This document shows positions 1-8,852 of a DNA stretch of 64,000 bases, one piece after another. Position 1 is the stretch's first letter; each line of letters opens with the position of its first letter. Origin of the DNA: an uncultured Rhodopila sp. (lineage in GTDB: Bacteria; Pseudomonadota; Alphaproteobacteria; Acetobacterales; Acetobacteraceae); assembly GCA_903932145.1 (NCBI GenBank), contig CAIZFE010000053.1, forward strand, positions 45,166 through 109,165, written 5' to 3'. The notes under the pieces are model-generated. The model had not been told where the DNA came from, did no database searches, and saw only the letters and a list, made by a program, of their open reading frames with translations. Position numbers and translations under genes: made by a program.

Positions 1-549
1 CAAAACGGCTTCCACCACCTGATCGGGCAGCCGGACGTCCTGGGTTGGAGCCACCAGATCCCGAACACCGCCGTGGCCGAACTGACACTCGAACGGATCT
101 GGCGCTTCGGTCTTGGGACGATCGCCGGGATGGAAACCGATCTGCTGCCGTCGGCCGCGATCGGGGCCGGGGATCTCAACGACTACCTTCAAGCCGGTGT
201 GACCGCGCGGATTGGCCGCGGGCTGGACGCTGATTTCGGTGTTCCGCGTCCCCGCCCGGGGCTGAACGGAGGCGACGCCTTCACGCCGGGTCCGGCTCCG
301 TCCTGGTATGTCTTTGCCGGAGCCGATGTGCGGACCGTTGCCTACGACCTGCTGCTGCAGTCAGCCCCGTTCCGCTCCGGCCCGCATGTTTCGCCGGTTT
401 GGGACGTGGTGGAACTTCAGGGCGGGTTCGTTGTGATCGCCGGGGGCGTCCGCCTGACGCTGGCCTACGTGGCGCAGACGCCGGAGTTCCACGGCCAGAT
501 CGGGGGCATGCATCAGTTCGCTTCGGCGTCGCTGTCGCTGCGGTTTTAA
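1..549 (+). CDS. Lipid A deacylase LpxR family protein, C-terminal part (gene runs off the left edge)
   Basis: The open frame is already running at base 1 and stops with TAA after 182 codons, so only the C-terminal part is visible. The opening residues, NGFHHLIGQPDVLGWSHQI, resemble the conserved His-rich GWxxQ stretch of LpxR/DUF2219 outer-membrane lipid A 3'-O-deacylases, which supply a catalytic histidine. The rest alternates like beta-barrel strands and ends in Phe, as outer-membrane barrels usually do. The role inferred from the family is removal of an acyloxyacyl chain from lipid A in the outer membrane. Signal peptide and N-terminal active-site residues lie outside the window. Confidence 0.75.
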   Translation, partial: QNGFHHLIGQPDVLGWSHQIPNTAVAELTLERIWRFGLGTIAGMETDLLPSAAIGAGDLNDYLQAGVTARIGRGLDADFGVPRPRPGLNGGDAFTPGPAPSWYVFAGADVRTVAYDLLLQSAPFRSGPHVSPVWDVVELQGGFVVIAGGVRLTLAYVAQTPEFHGQIGGMHQFASASLSLRF

Positions 550-558
550 TGGCGCGGG

Positions 559-744
559 TTATCCCTTGAGCAACCGTCTGCGACGGCGGGGTTGGGCGAT
601 CTTCACAGCGCCGCCGCCACGTTCCATCTCGTGATCGAACAGCATGCGGTGGATATCGTCATTGACGTCGGCGGTTTCCAGCGCCGCCTGTTCAGCGGAC
701 TTGATATCGGCCGCCGGCTTCGGTTTGTCTGGCTCGTCGGTCAT
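559..744 (-). CDS. Small charged hypothetical protein
   Basis: A 61-residue protein with an acidic, lysine-rich N-terminal half and a C-terminal run of five arginines (RRRRR). The ATG at 744 sits nine bases from a GAAGGA ribosome site, better placed than the ATG nine bases upstream at 753. It has no membrane segment or recognised domain. It converges on the LpxR-like gene with only a 9-bp gap. The basic tail could bind nucleic acid or membrane, but that is a guess. I do not recognise the family. Confidence 0.55.
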   Translation of the reverse strand: MTDEPDKPKPAADIKSAEQAALETADVNDDIHRMLFDHEMERGGGAVKIAQPRRRRRLLKG

Positions 745-846
745 GGCATGCATTCCTTCGGTCGCGGGACGATCGTAGCCGGATGGCGGATCAGGGCAAC
801 GGCGGCGGGGACAACGTATATCCCCACCGCCGGGGATGGCCGTCGC

Positions 847-2637
847 TTAGAACGCCGCCTCGTCCATCTCCATCATCGCGCCCTTGCCGGCTTTGATCGC
901 GACCAGGAGCCCGCCGACCTGGGGCAGAATGCGTTCCATGTAGAACCGCGCGGTCGTCAGTTTCGCTTTATAGAACGGCGCGTCGGCATCCGGTTTGGCC
1001 AGTTTCTCCACCGCAATGACCGCCGAGCGTGCCCACATGAAGCCCAGGGCCACCAGTCCGAACAGACGCAAATATTCAGTCGCGGCCGCGCCGGCTTCCT
1101 CCGGATCGGCCATACCCGCCGACGCAACCTGGCCGGTCGCAAGCTGCAACGCCCCGAACGCCTTGCTGAAGCCTTTCACCATCTCGCCGAGCACGGGATG
1201 GGCGCTGTTCTTTTCGATGAATTCACTGACCGGGTGGAAGAACGTTCGCAGCATCCGTCCGGCGCCCTGAGGCAATTTCCGGCCGACAAGGTCCAGCGCC
1301 TGGATGCCGTTGGTGCCCTCGTAAATCATGGAAATACGGGCGTCGCGGACGAGTTGCTCCATGCCGTGGTCGCGGATGTAGCCGTGGCCGCCATACACCT
1401 GCATGCCGATGTTGGTCGCCTCGAACCCCAGATCGGTGAACAACGCCTTCACCACGGGGGTCATCAGCGCGGTAAAATCCTCGGCGCGCTTGCGGGCGTC
1501 GGGATCGTTCGACCGTTCCATCTCGTCCAGTTCCCGCGCCACCCAACCGCCCAGCGCCCGGCATCCCTCGGTGTAGGCTCGGATTGTCAGCAGCATCCGC
1601 CGCACGTCGGGATGCACGATGATCGGGTCGGCGGCTTTGTCGGCGGATTTGGCGCCGCTCAGGCTGCGGCCCTGGATGCGGTCGCGGGCATAGGCGACGG
1701 CGCTTTGATAGCTGGTTTCCGCCGCGCCGAGCCCCTGGATGCCGACCGACAAACGCTCGCTGTTCATCATGGTGAACATGGTGGCGAGGCCCTTGTTGGG
1801 CTCGCCGACCAACCAGCCGGTGGCATCCTCGAACAGCAACTGGCAGGTGGCGGAGCCTTTGATCCCCATCTTGTGCTCCAGCGCGGTGCAGACCACGCCG
1901 TTGCGCGGGCCGGGACGGCCGTCCGCCGAGGGAATGAACTTCGGCACCAAGAACAGGCTGATGCCGCGCGTGCCTTTCGGCGCGTCGGGCAACCGTGCCA
2001 GGACCAGGTGGATAATGTTCTCGGTCAGGTCATGCTCGCCGGCGCTGATGAAGATCTTGGAGCCGCTGACAAGGTAGCTGCCGTCGGTCTGTGGGACGGC
2101 GCGCGTGCGCAGCATGCCCAGATCGGTGCCGCAATGGGCCTCGGTCAGGCACATGGTTCCGGACCAGGTGCCATCGACCATCTTCGGCAGATACCGGTCC
2201 TTCAGTTCGTCGGAGGCGTGGCTGGCGATCGCCTGATAGGCGCCGTGCGTCAGGCCGGGATACAGGCTGAACGCGAGATTGGCGGAACAGATCATTTCCT
2301 CCACCAGCTTGTTCAGGCTCTCCGGCAGCCCCTGGCCGCCATAAGCGGGGTCCGATGCCAGCGAGGTCCAGCCGCCGGTGCGAAACGTGTCGTACGCCTC
2401 CTTGAAGCCTTTTGGGGTGCGGACGACTCCGTTTTCCAGGACGCAGCCGATCTCGTCACCGACGGCGTTGGTCGGCAGCAGGACTTCCTCGGCCAGCTTG
2501 GCGGCCTCTTCCAGGATGCTGTCCATCAGTTCGGGGGAGACGTCCTCCAGGCCCTTCAGATGCGTGAGAGCGGCGCTGTCGTGGAGTTCGTGCAACACGA
2601 AACGCATGTCGCGGAGGGGGGCTTTGTAGGTTTGCAT
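847..2637 (-). CDS. Acyl-CoA dehydrogenase with C-terminal extension domain
   Basis: A 596-residue FAD-dependent acyl-CoA dehydrogenase, which oxidises an acyl-CoA to the 2-enoyl-CoA. The middle domain carries CLTEAHCGTDLG, and the C-terminal helical domain has YGGHGYIRDHGMEQ and the YEGTNGIQ motif with the usual catalytic glutamate near residue 438. A further C-terminal stretch of about 120 residues matches the long subgroup (FadE5/DmdC-like) rather than the usual 380-residue enzymes. It is the last gene of the minus-strand acyl-CoA block, about 290 bp after the hydroxyacyl-CoA dehydrogenase gene, with a palindromic repeat between them. The ribosome site is weak. The chain-length substrate cannot be read from sequence. 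Confidence 0.93.
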   Translation of the reverse strand: MQTYKAPLRDMRFVLHELHDSAALTHLKGLEDVSPELMDSILEEAAKLAEEVLLPTNAVGDEIGCVLENGVVRTPKGFKEAYDTFRTGGWTSLASDPAYGGQGLPESLNKLVEEMICSANLAFSLYPGLTHGAYQAIASHASDELKDRYLPKMVDGTWSGTMCLTEAHCGTDLGMLRTRAVPQTDGSYLVSGSKIFISAGEHDLTENIIHLVLARLPDAPKGTRGISLFLVPKFIPSADGRPGPRNGVVCTALEHKMGIKGSATCQLLFEDATGWLVGEPNKGLATMFTMMNSERLSVGIQGLGAAETSYQSAVAYARDRIQGRSLSGAKSADKAADPIIVHPDVRRMLLTIRAYTEGCRALGGWVARELDEMERSNDPDARKRAEDFTALMTPVVKALFTDLGFEATNIGMQVYGGHGYIRDHGMEQLVRDARISMIYEGTNGIQALDLVGRKLPQGAGRMLRTFFHPVSEFIEKNSAHPVLGEMVKGFSKAFGALQLATGQVASAGMADPEEAGAAATEYLRLFGLVALGFMWARSAVIAVEKLAKPDADAPFYKAKLTTARFYMERILPQVGGLLVAIKAGKGAMMEMDEAAF

Positions 2638-2711
2638 GGGTGGTTACCTTATGGAATGTTTGGTTGGCGGATCGCCTCGATTCCGCCGTTCCCGACCATC
2701 CTAACCCCGAT

Positions 2712-2790
2712 CGTCATGGCCCGGCTTGTCCGGGCCACCCGTGCCCTGACGGTGCCGCGATAGGTGGTCCGGACAAGCCGGGCCATGACG
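2712..2790. repeat. Palindromic intergenic repeat, class A
   Basis: Two arms of about 28 bases are nearly perfect reverse complements. The left arm begins CGTCATGGCCCGGCTTGTCC and the right arm ends GACAAGCCGGGCCATGACG; the spacer is about 23 bases. The element lies between the hydroxyacyl-CoA dehydrogenase and acyl-CoA dehydrogenase genes. The same element occurs at 37720-37798, with degraded versions near 6893 and 49455. It resembles REP/BIME-type elements and could fold in mRNA within the operon. Confidence 0.85.
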
Positions 2791-2925
2791 TTGGGCGTTA
2801 TGGCGGCCTTACTCATGACGTCAGAAATCATAACGATAGCGGACGTATGAGTAGCAGGCGTGGCGGTAGCGGCAATGACGGAACGGGAGCGATGTCGGGC
2901 GGTAGGAATCAAGTTATGGCGTGTC

Positions 2926-5253
2926 TTAATTTCGCAACGGCTTTCCGGTTTCCAGCGTGAACTCAATCCTCGCCAGCGTCGGTGCCGTCCGCACCAGCCG
3001 CATGAACGCGGCCCGTTCCAGATCCAGCATCTGCTGTTCGGTGACGGTATCGATGATGTCCGTGTCACCACCGCACAGAACCTCGGCCAGCGCGTCGGCG
3101 ACCACCAGATCGTGGTCCGTAGCCATCCCGCGCCGATGGAACCCCTCGGCCGCGGCGTTCAGTCCCACCCGGCCAGCCGGCCCGGGCAACACGAATTCGG
3201 GAGGCTTCGGCGGCACGTACCCGTCCACCATCGCCAGTGCCCGCTTCTTCGCATCCGCCAGCAACCGGTCGCGATTCATGCTGATCCCGTCGGTCGGGCG
3301 CAAAAACTTCTTTTCGATCGCCTGATGCGCCGACTTCGACACATCCGCCACGCTGACCGTTTCGAACACTTTGGCCGGGGCCGGCATCGGCCCGCGTGGC
3401 AGTTTCGGTTCCGCCTTCCAACGAGTCAGCATTTCACCGCAACCGCCCCAGCCGGGGATCAGGCCAACGCCGCACTCGACCAGCCCGATATACGTTTCGG
3501 CATGCGCCTGAACCGCGTCCGCATGCAGAACGATCTCACAGCCGCCGCCCAACGCCATGCCGGCCGGCGCCGCCACGACGGGGAAGGGGGCGTATTTCAG
3601 TGCCTTGTAGGTCTGTTGCCCCGTTGCAAGGGCCTTGTCGATCTCTCCCCACGCCGCGATGTTGGCGGCGAACAGCGCCAGCCCCAGGTTCGCACCGAGC
3701 GAGAAGTTGCTGCCCTCATTGTAGATGACAAGCGCCTTATATTTTTGCTTCACCAGTTCGATCGACCGCCCCAGCAGCGCGATCGTCTTATCATCCAGGG
3801 AATTCGACTTGGAGGTGAACTCGAAACACACGACGCCATCGCCGATATCCCACAGCGAGGCGGAGCCATTCCGCAGCACCGGCTTCGAGGCCAGCTTGAC
3901 ATCCTCCAGCAACACCACCCCGGGTGCTCGGACCAGGTCGCGATACGTACCATCCGCGCCGAGGTACTGCCGCCTGGCACCCTCCAGGCGGTAGAAACTC
4001 TTGTCCGCCGCATCGGCCAGCAACGGCGGGACCGTCATGCCCTCGGCCGTCAGCCGTTCAACCAGCCACGCGGACCCCAGTTTGTCGGCCAGCTCGAAGG
4101 GCCCCCAGCGCCACGCGTACCCCAGCCGCATTGCCTCATCGATATCGGCGATGGAGCCTGCCGCCTCGGGGATCAGGGTCGCGGCATAGGCGATCGTCTG
4201 CGCCAGCACGCGGAAAGCGTAAGTCCCGGCCTTGGTCGGGGCGGACAGCAAGGCGCGCAAATCCCGCCCGGCGGCGGTGATCTCGGGGAGCACCGGCTTT
4301 CGTTCGGGGCGGTAGTCCCCGGTCTTCAGGTCGATCGCCAGCATCGAACGGCCGCCACCAGAACGATCGAGACGATAGAAACCGCCCTTACCCTTCCGTC
4401 CGGTCAGCCCCTGCGCGATCATGCGTCCGATCAGCGGCACGTCCTGGTCTATGGCGTGAAACGCGTCGGACTTCGGCAGCACCCCGCGCATCGAGGCGTG
4501 AACCTGAGGCCCAAGATCGACTCCGACCAGATCCATCAGCCCGAACACGCCGGTTTTCGGAATACCCATCGGAGGGCCAACGATCGCGTCGGCTTCCTCA
4601 ACCGTCAGCCCCTGATCGATGGCCTCGATCAGCGCCAGTTGCAGCCAGTAGATTCCCAACCGGTTGGCGATAAATCCGGGGCTGTCCTCGCAGCGGACAA
4701 CGCTCTTGCCCAGCGCGACATCCGCGAATCCGGCGACCACGGCGACCGTTTCCGCCGCTGTCTCCGGCCCGGAAACGATTTCCAGCAACCGCATATAGCG
4801 CGGCGGATTGAAGAAATGAGTGATCAGGAAATCACGCCGAAACGCCTCGCCCATGCCCTCGGTCAGCACCTTCAATCCGATGGTGGAGGTGTTGGAACTG
4901 ATCGCGCTGCCGGGGCGGCGAACCGCTTCCAGGCGGCGGTACAGCGCCTGCTTGATGTCGGTGCGTTCCAGCACCGCCTCAACGATCCAGTCACAATCGG
5001 CCAGTTTGCCCAGATCATCGTCCAGGTTGCCGGTTTCGACCAGCCTGGCGGCGCCATCATGCATGAAGGCGGCGGGTTCGGCTTTGCGCAACCGCGCGAC
5101 GGCGCCTTCCGCCAGCGCATTGCGGTTGTTGGCGCCGTTCGGAACGATATCGAGCAGTACCACCGGCACGCCGGCGTTGGCGACCTGGGCGGCGATGCCG
5201 GCCCCCATCGTGCCGGCGCCGATCACGCCGACCTTGCGGATAGTGGCCACCAT
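2926..5253 (-). CDS. 3-hydroxyacyl-CoA dehydrogenase / enoyl-CoA hydratase fusion
   Basis: A 775-residue bifunctional beta-oxidation enzyme. The NAD-binding dehydrogenase is N-terminal (GVIGAGTMGAGIA at residues 8-20, and SNTSTIG). A crotonase-type domain follows in the second half, with ALGGGCEIVLHAD and GLIPGWGG. That order is the reverse of FadB/FadJ and matches the FadN-like group. The start is the ATG at 5253, which shares one base with the thiolase stop codon (TGATG), implying translational coupling. The open frame continues 176 codons further upstream, but that part is the shadow of the thiolase gene. Inferred steps are hydration of enoyl-CoA and oxidation to 3-ketoacyl-CoA for the adjacent thiolase. 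Confidence 0.93.
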   Translation of the reverse strand: MVATIRKVGVIGAGTMGAGIAAQVANAGVPVVLLDIVPNGANNRNALAEGAVARLRKAEPAAFMHDGAARLVETGNLDDDLGKLADCDWIVEAVLERTDIKQALYRRLEAVRRPGSAISSNTSTIGLKVLTEGMGEAFRRDFLITHFFNPPRYMRLLEIVSGPETAAETVAVVAGFADVALGKSVVRCEDSPGFIANRLGIYWLQLALIEAIDQGLTVEEADAIVGPPMGIPKTGVFGLMDLVGVDLGPQVHASMRGVLPKSDAFHAIDQDVPLIGRMIAQGLTGRKGKGGFYRLDRSGGGRSMLAIDLKTGDYRPERKPVLPEITAAGRDLRALLSAPTKAGTYAFRVLAQTIAYAATLIPEAAGSIADIDEAMRLGYAWRWGPFELADKLGSAWLVERLTAEGMTVPPLLADAADKSFYRLEGARRQYLGADGTYRDLVRAPGVVLLEDVKLASKPVLRNGSASLWDIGDGVVCFEFTSKSNSLDDKTIALLGRSIELVKQKYKALVIYNEGSNFSLGANLGLALFAANIAAWGEIDKALATGQQTYKALKYAPFPVVAAPAGMALGGGCEIVLHADAVQAHAETYIGLVECGVGLIPGWGGCGEMLTRWKAEPKLPRGPMPAPAKVFETVSVADVSKSAHQAIEKKFLRPTDGISMNRDRLLADAKKRALAMVDGYVPPKPPEFVLPGPAGRVGLNAAAEGFHRRGMATDHDLVVADALAEVLCGGDTDIIDTVTEQQMLDLERAAFMRLVRTAPTLARIEFTLETGKPLRN

Positions 5254-6389
5254 CACACGCGTTCCAGGATGGTGGCGATGCCTTGACCACCGCCGATGCA
5301 TTGACTCGCCAGGGCGTAACGACCGCCGGTGCGCGCCAGCAACGATGCCGCCTTGCCTGTGATCCGCGCGCCGGTCGCGCCCAACGGATGACCCAGCGCG
5401 ATGGCGCCGCCGTCGATGTTGAGAATCTCGTCGCGGATGCCGAGCTCGCGGGCGCAGGCCAGCGCCTGGCTGGCAAAAGCCTCGTTCAGTTCGACAACAT
5501 CCATCGCCCCGATGTCCAGACCGGCGCGGGCCAAAGCCTTCTTTGTGGCGGCGACCGGGCCGATGCCCATGATTTCCGGCGCGCAGCCGGCGACGGCGAT
5601 GGACTTGATGCGAGCCAATGGTTGCAGGCCATGCTTTTCGGCGTAGGTCTCGCTGCACACCAGCACGGCGGCGGCGCCGTCGGTCAGCGGAGAGGATGTT
5701 CCGGCCGTTACGGTGCCGTCCTTGTCGAACGCCGGCTTCAACCCGGCCAGCGTTGCCGCCGTCGTATCGGGACGAATGCAACCATCCTGACCGACGCTGC
5801 CGGCTTTGCCGGTGATCGCCACGATCTCATCATTGAAACCACCGGCAGCGACAGCGGCCGCGGCGCGCTGATGGCTGCGAACGGCAAACGCGTCCTGGTC
5901 GTTGCGAGATATCTGCCACTTGCGGGCGACGTTTTCGGCGGTTTCGCCCATGCCGATATAGGCCGCCGGCATCGCTTGCATCAGCGCCGGATTCAGCAAC
6001 GGATTGTAGCCCATCATCGGCACGCGGCTCATGCTTTCCAGCCCGGCACAGATGAAAACATCACCGGCACCGAGTGCGATCTGGCCGGCGGCGATGTGGA
6101 TCGACTGCATGGATGATCCGCAGAAGCGGTTGACCGTGACACCGGCGACGGACAGCGGCAGATCGGCCAGCAGCCCGATCAGGCGGGCGACGTTCAGGCC
6201 TTGCTCACCTTCGGGGAAGGCGCAACCGAGGATAATGTCCTCGATATCCTCGGGATTGACACCAGTCCGGGCGATCAGCGCCCGCACCACCTGGGCGGCC
6301 ATATCGTCGGGCCGGATGCGGGTCAGCCCACCCTTGCCGGCGAAATGGAAAGGCGAGCGGGCATACCCGGCGATTACCGCATTGGTCAT
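5253..6389 (-). CDS. Acetyl-CoA acyltransferase (thiolase)
   Basis: A 378-residue thiolase that cleaves 3-ketoacyl-CoA with CoA. The nucleophilic cysteine is in NRFCGSSMQ near residue 90, the catalytic histidine in ALGHPLGATGARI, and the second cysteine in ASQCIGGGQG close to the C-terminus, so the catalytic set looks complete. The ATG is preceded by AGGAG at good spacing. It is coupled to the downstream hydroxyacyl-CoA dehydrogenase gene by a one-base overlap, like the FadI/FadJ or FadA/FadB pairs of fatty-acid oxidation. Confidence 0.94.
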   Translation of the reverse strand: MTNAVIAGYARSPFHFAGKGGLTRIRPDDMAAQVVRALIARTGVNPEDIEDIILGCAFPEGEQGLNVARLIGLLADLPLSVAGVTVNRFCGSSMQSIHIAAGQIALGAGDVFICAGLESMSRVPMMGYNPLLNPALMQAMPAAYIGMGETAENVARKWQISRNDQDAFAVRSHQRAAAAVAAGGFNDEIVAITGKAGSVGQDGCIRPDTTAATLAGLKPAFDKDGTVTAGTSSPLTDGAAAVLVCSETYAEKHGLQPLARIKSIAVAGCAPEIMGIGPVAATKKALARAGLDIGAMDVVELNEAFASQALACARELGIRDEILNIDGGAIALGHPLGATGARITGKAASLLARTGGRYALASQCIGGGQGIATILERV

Positions 6390-6405
6390 GGTCGTCTCCT
6401 ATGGT

Positions 6406-6816
6406 TCAGCCGCTCGTCGCACGTTTGGCGCGCGAGGCGGGTCGTTGCAAGGCCGCTTGGGTTTGGGCTTCTATGTCGGACAATTCGGACAAGGCTTCGT
6501 CGATCGCCTGGCGCTGCGCCTCCAGTTGCGTCCGGCGCTTGGCAATCGACCCCAGCAACAGCTTCAACTGCGCGTGCCGGGTTATGTCGATATCGTAAAG
6601 ATCAAGGTATTCCTTAATCGTGCTCAGCGAGAAACCCAGCCGCTTGCCGCGCAAAATCAGGATCATGCGGGCGCGGTCGCGGGCGGAATAGACCCGGGTC
6701 GTGCCTGCGCGTTGCGGCGTGATGAGACCCTTATCCTCATAGAAACGGATGGCGCGCGCGGTCATCCCGAGCTCCTTCGCCATTTCCGTGACTGTGTAGA
6801 GAGGAGCCTGCGTCAT
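6406..6816 (-). CDS. MerR family transcriptional regulator
   Basis: A 136-residue regulator with an N-terminal MerR winged helix (YTVTEMAKELGMTARAIRFY, residues 8-27, then EDKGLITPQR) and a C-terminal coiled coil rich in Glu and Gln. It has no metal-binding cysteines, which fits the LiuR-like subgroup that controls acyl-CoA or branched-chain catabolism. It lies immediately upstream of the thiolase gene with a 16-bp gap and is probably co-transcribed, so a local regulator of the acyl-CoA genes is the likely role. The ligand is unknown. Confidence 0.88.
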   Translation of the reverse strand: MTQAPLYTVTEMAKELGMTARAIRFYEDKGLITPQRAGTTRVYSARDRARMILILRGKRLGFSLSTIKEYLDLYDIDITRHAQLKLLLGSIAKRRTQLEAQRQAIDEALSELSDIEAQTQAALQRPASRAKRATSG

Positions 6817-6892
6817 GTGCGGTTGAATATCCTTGGTTTACCTATACGTCAACTATCTTACCTAAAATCCTCATCGATATCCCGCCAAGTGT

Positions 6893-7132
6893 CGTCATGG
6901 CCCGGCTTGTTTGCCCGGGAAGCAACATCAGTGGTCGGCAGAGAACATTGTTTCCCGGACGAGGCCTTATGCTCTCTGTCATGGCCGGGCTTGGCCCGGC
7001 CACCCACGACTTCCTCTGCCGCGCCAAGCAAAGTCGTGGGTGACCGGGCCAAGCCCGGTCATGAGGAAGGGGCAAATCCTCCCTTGCAGACGCCATAAGT
7101 TGGTACCTATGCGGACAAGTCGGGCCAAGACG
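6893..7132. repeat. Nested palindromic repeats, class B inside a split class A
   Basis: This 335-bp gap between the MerR gene and the acyl-CoA ligase gene holds a composite element. A class A left arm (CGTCATGGCCCGGCTTGT, 6893-6910) and a degraded right arm (GCGGACAAGTCGGGCCAAG, 7110-7128) flank a complete class B palindrome at 6978-7064. The class B arms read TCATGGCCGGGCTTGGCCC and GGGCCAAGCCCGGTCATGA, and the spacer holds ACGACTT/AAGTCGT. The arrangement suggests one repeat inserted into another. No gene is supported here. Confidence 0.75.
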
Positions 7133-7151
7133 CGTTTGGCGAGACCTAATA

Positions 7152-8783
7152 TCACCCGGCATTGGACCCGATCGCTTCCTCGACCAGTTCCTTCCGCGAC
7201 AGCTTGCCGATCACGGTCTTGGGCAGGCTGGTTCTGATCTCGACGCGCACCGGCATTTCGATGACCGAGATCCGGTCGCGCAGGAATTCCCGCAGTTCAT
7301 CGCCGGTGCGGAATTCGCCGGCGCGCAAAGTGACGAAGGCCAACGGGACCTGACCGCGGTATTCGTCCGGAATGGCGATGACGATTGCCTCCGCCACCGC
7401 CGGATGTTCGTACAGAGCGTCCTCGATCACCCGCGGATACACGTTGTAGCCGCTGCAAATGATGAGATCCTTGATCCGGTCGGTAACGAACAGATAGCCG
7501 TCGGTGTCCAGGTAGCCGACATCGCCGGTGCGCAAGGCGCCATCGATAAAGACATCGCGGGTTTCCGCCTCGCGGTTCAGATAGCCCTTCATCACCTGCG
7601 GCCCGCGCACACAGATTTCGCCGCGCTCACCGGCCGCCAAGATGCGGCTGACGTCATCCAGGCCGCGGATTTCCACGCTCGAGTCCTGCATCGGAATGCC
7701 GACGGAGTCCGCCCGCACCTCGCCATCCGGCGGATTGGAGGTGACGGCCGGGGAGGCCTCGGTCAGTCCGTACCCTTCGATAATCCTGGCGCCGGTCAGG
7801 TTTTGGAAGCGTTCGCGGACCTCGGCCGGCAGCGGGGCCCCGCCGGAGACGCAGACCCGCAGGCTGGAGATGTCGATGCGGTGCTTTTCCGCCGCCGTGG
7901 CGATGGCGTTGTAGATCGTTGGGACGGCATGCATCATGGTGGGTTTGTCGTGCACCAGCGACTTCATCATGGCGCCGATCTCAAACCGCGGGTGCAGGAT
8001 CAACTCGCCGCCCATGCCGATGCCGCCGTTCAGCACCGACGTCATGGCGAACACATGGAAGAACGGCAGCACCGCCATCAAACGTTCTTCGCCGGCCCGC
8101 ATGCTGGGCATGTGATGCGTGGTCTGCTGCGCGTTGATCGACAGATTGGCATGCGTCAGCATGGCACCCTTCGGACGGCCGGTGGTGCCGCCGGTATATT
8201 GCAGCACCGCGACATCGGACGGGTCGATGCGAATCGGCACCGGCGGTGCGCCGGGTGCGACGACCTGACGATACGGCACGGTCCGCGCCGTCCAGGTTGG
8301 GTGTGCCACCATTTTGCGTTTCAGCAGGGAGAATGCCACGCGCTTGACCGGCGGCAGAACGCCCGCGAACGGACAAACGATGACGTGCTTCAGCAATTCG
8401 ATATCGGCGACCTTCTCATAGATCGCGACAAGGTCGATCACCACCATCGCGATGGTGCCGGAATCCTCGATTTGCTGACGCATCTCCCGCACCACGTACA
8501 GCGGGTTGTAATTGACCACGACAAGTCCGGCCTTCAACGCCGCGTAGTAGAAGATCGGAAAATGCGGTGTATTCGGCAGGCACAGCCCAAGCTGGTCACC
8601 CGGTTTCAGCCCCAGACGCTGCAACCCCGCTGTCGCGCGATCGACCAGGGATGCGAGCTCCCGGTAAGTCCAGCGGCGGCCCTGGAAAGACAGAGCGGGG
8701 CGATCCGGGAAGGACACCGCCGATCGGTCCAGCAGGGTTGGAAGAGGGACCGCTGTCAGCGGTTTGTGTGAAACGGCGTCCAT
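7152..8783 (-). CDS. Long-chain fatty acid--CoA ligase (AMP-dependent synthetase)
   Basis: A 543-residue adenylate-forming enzyme that activates a carboxylic acid to its CoA thioester with ATP. Visible motifs are the P-loop-like YTGGTTGRPKGAML, GYGLTEASP, the hinge GDVGYLDTDGYLFVTDRIKD and the catalytic lysine region KTVIGKLSRKEL near the C-terminus. A GGGGGA ribosome site precedes the ATG. It sits between a FadL-type porin gene and the beta-oxidation genes, so a fatty or other hydrophobic acid is the probable substrate. The FadD assignment is by family and context only. Confidence 0.92.
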   Translation of the reverse strand: MDAVSHKPLTAVPLPTLLDRSAVSFPDRPALSFQGRRWTYRELASLVDRATAGLQRLGLKPGDQLGLCLPNTPHFPIFYYAALKAGLVVVNYNPLYVVREMRQQIEDSGTIAMVVIDLVAIYEKVADIELLKHVIVCPFAGVLPPVKRVAFSLLKRKMVAHPTWTARTVPYRQVVAPGAPPVPIRIDPSDVAVLQYTGGTTGRPKGAMLTHANLSINAQQTTHHMPSMRAGEERLMAVLPFFHVFAMTSVLNGGIGMGGELILHPRFEIGAMMKSLVHDKPTMMHAVPTIYNAIATAAEKHRIDISSLRVCVSGGAPLPAEVRERFQNLTGARIIEGYGLTEASPAVTSNPPDGEVRADSVGIPMQDSSVEIRGLDDVSRILAAGERGEICVRGPQVMKGYLNREAETRDVFIDGALRTGDVGYLDTDGYLFVTDRIKDLIICSGYNVYPRVIEDALYEHPAVAEAIVIAIPDEYRGQVPLAFVTLRAGEFRTGDELREFLRDRISVIEMPVRVEIRTSLPKTVIGKLSRKELVEEAIGSNAG

Positions 8784-8852
8784 CGTATCCCCCTCTCCGG
8801 CGACTGGTGGTTCACCGGCCGGAAACGATCCGGCCGGTGGCAGGTATGCGGC

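Noticed and set aside
592..2763. A 723-codon open frame on the plus strand
   Set aside because: It runs antisense to the acyl-CoA dehydrogenase. The translation is rich in His, Arg and Gly with no domain, which is typical of GC-rich antisense shadows.
2860..5286. An 808-codon open frame on the plus strand
   Set aside because: It is the antisense shadow of the hydroxyacyl-CoA dehydrogenase gene, and its composition lacks any family match.
5254..5781. N-terminal extension of the hydroxyacyl-CoA dehydrogenase frame
   Set aside because: These 176 codons overlap the thiolase in another frame and are Arg/His-rich. The conserved NAD-binding start follows the ATG at 5253.
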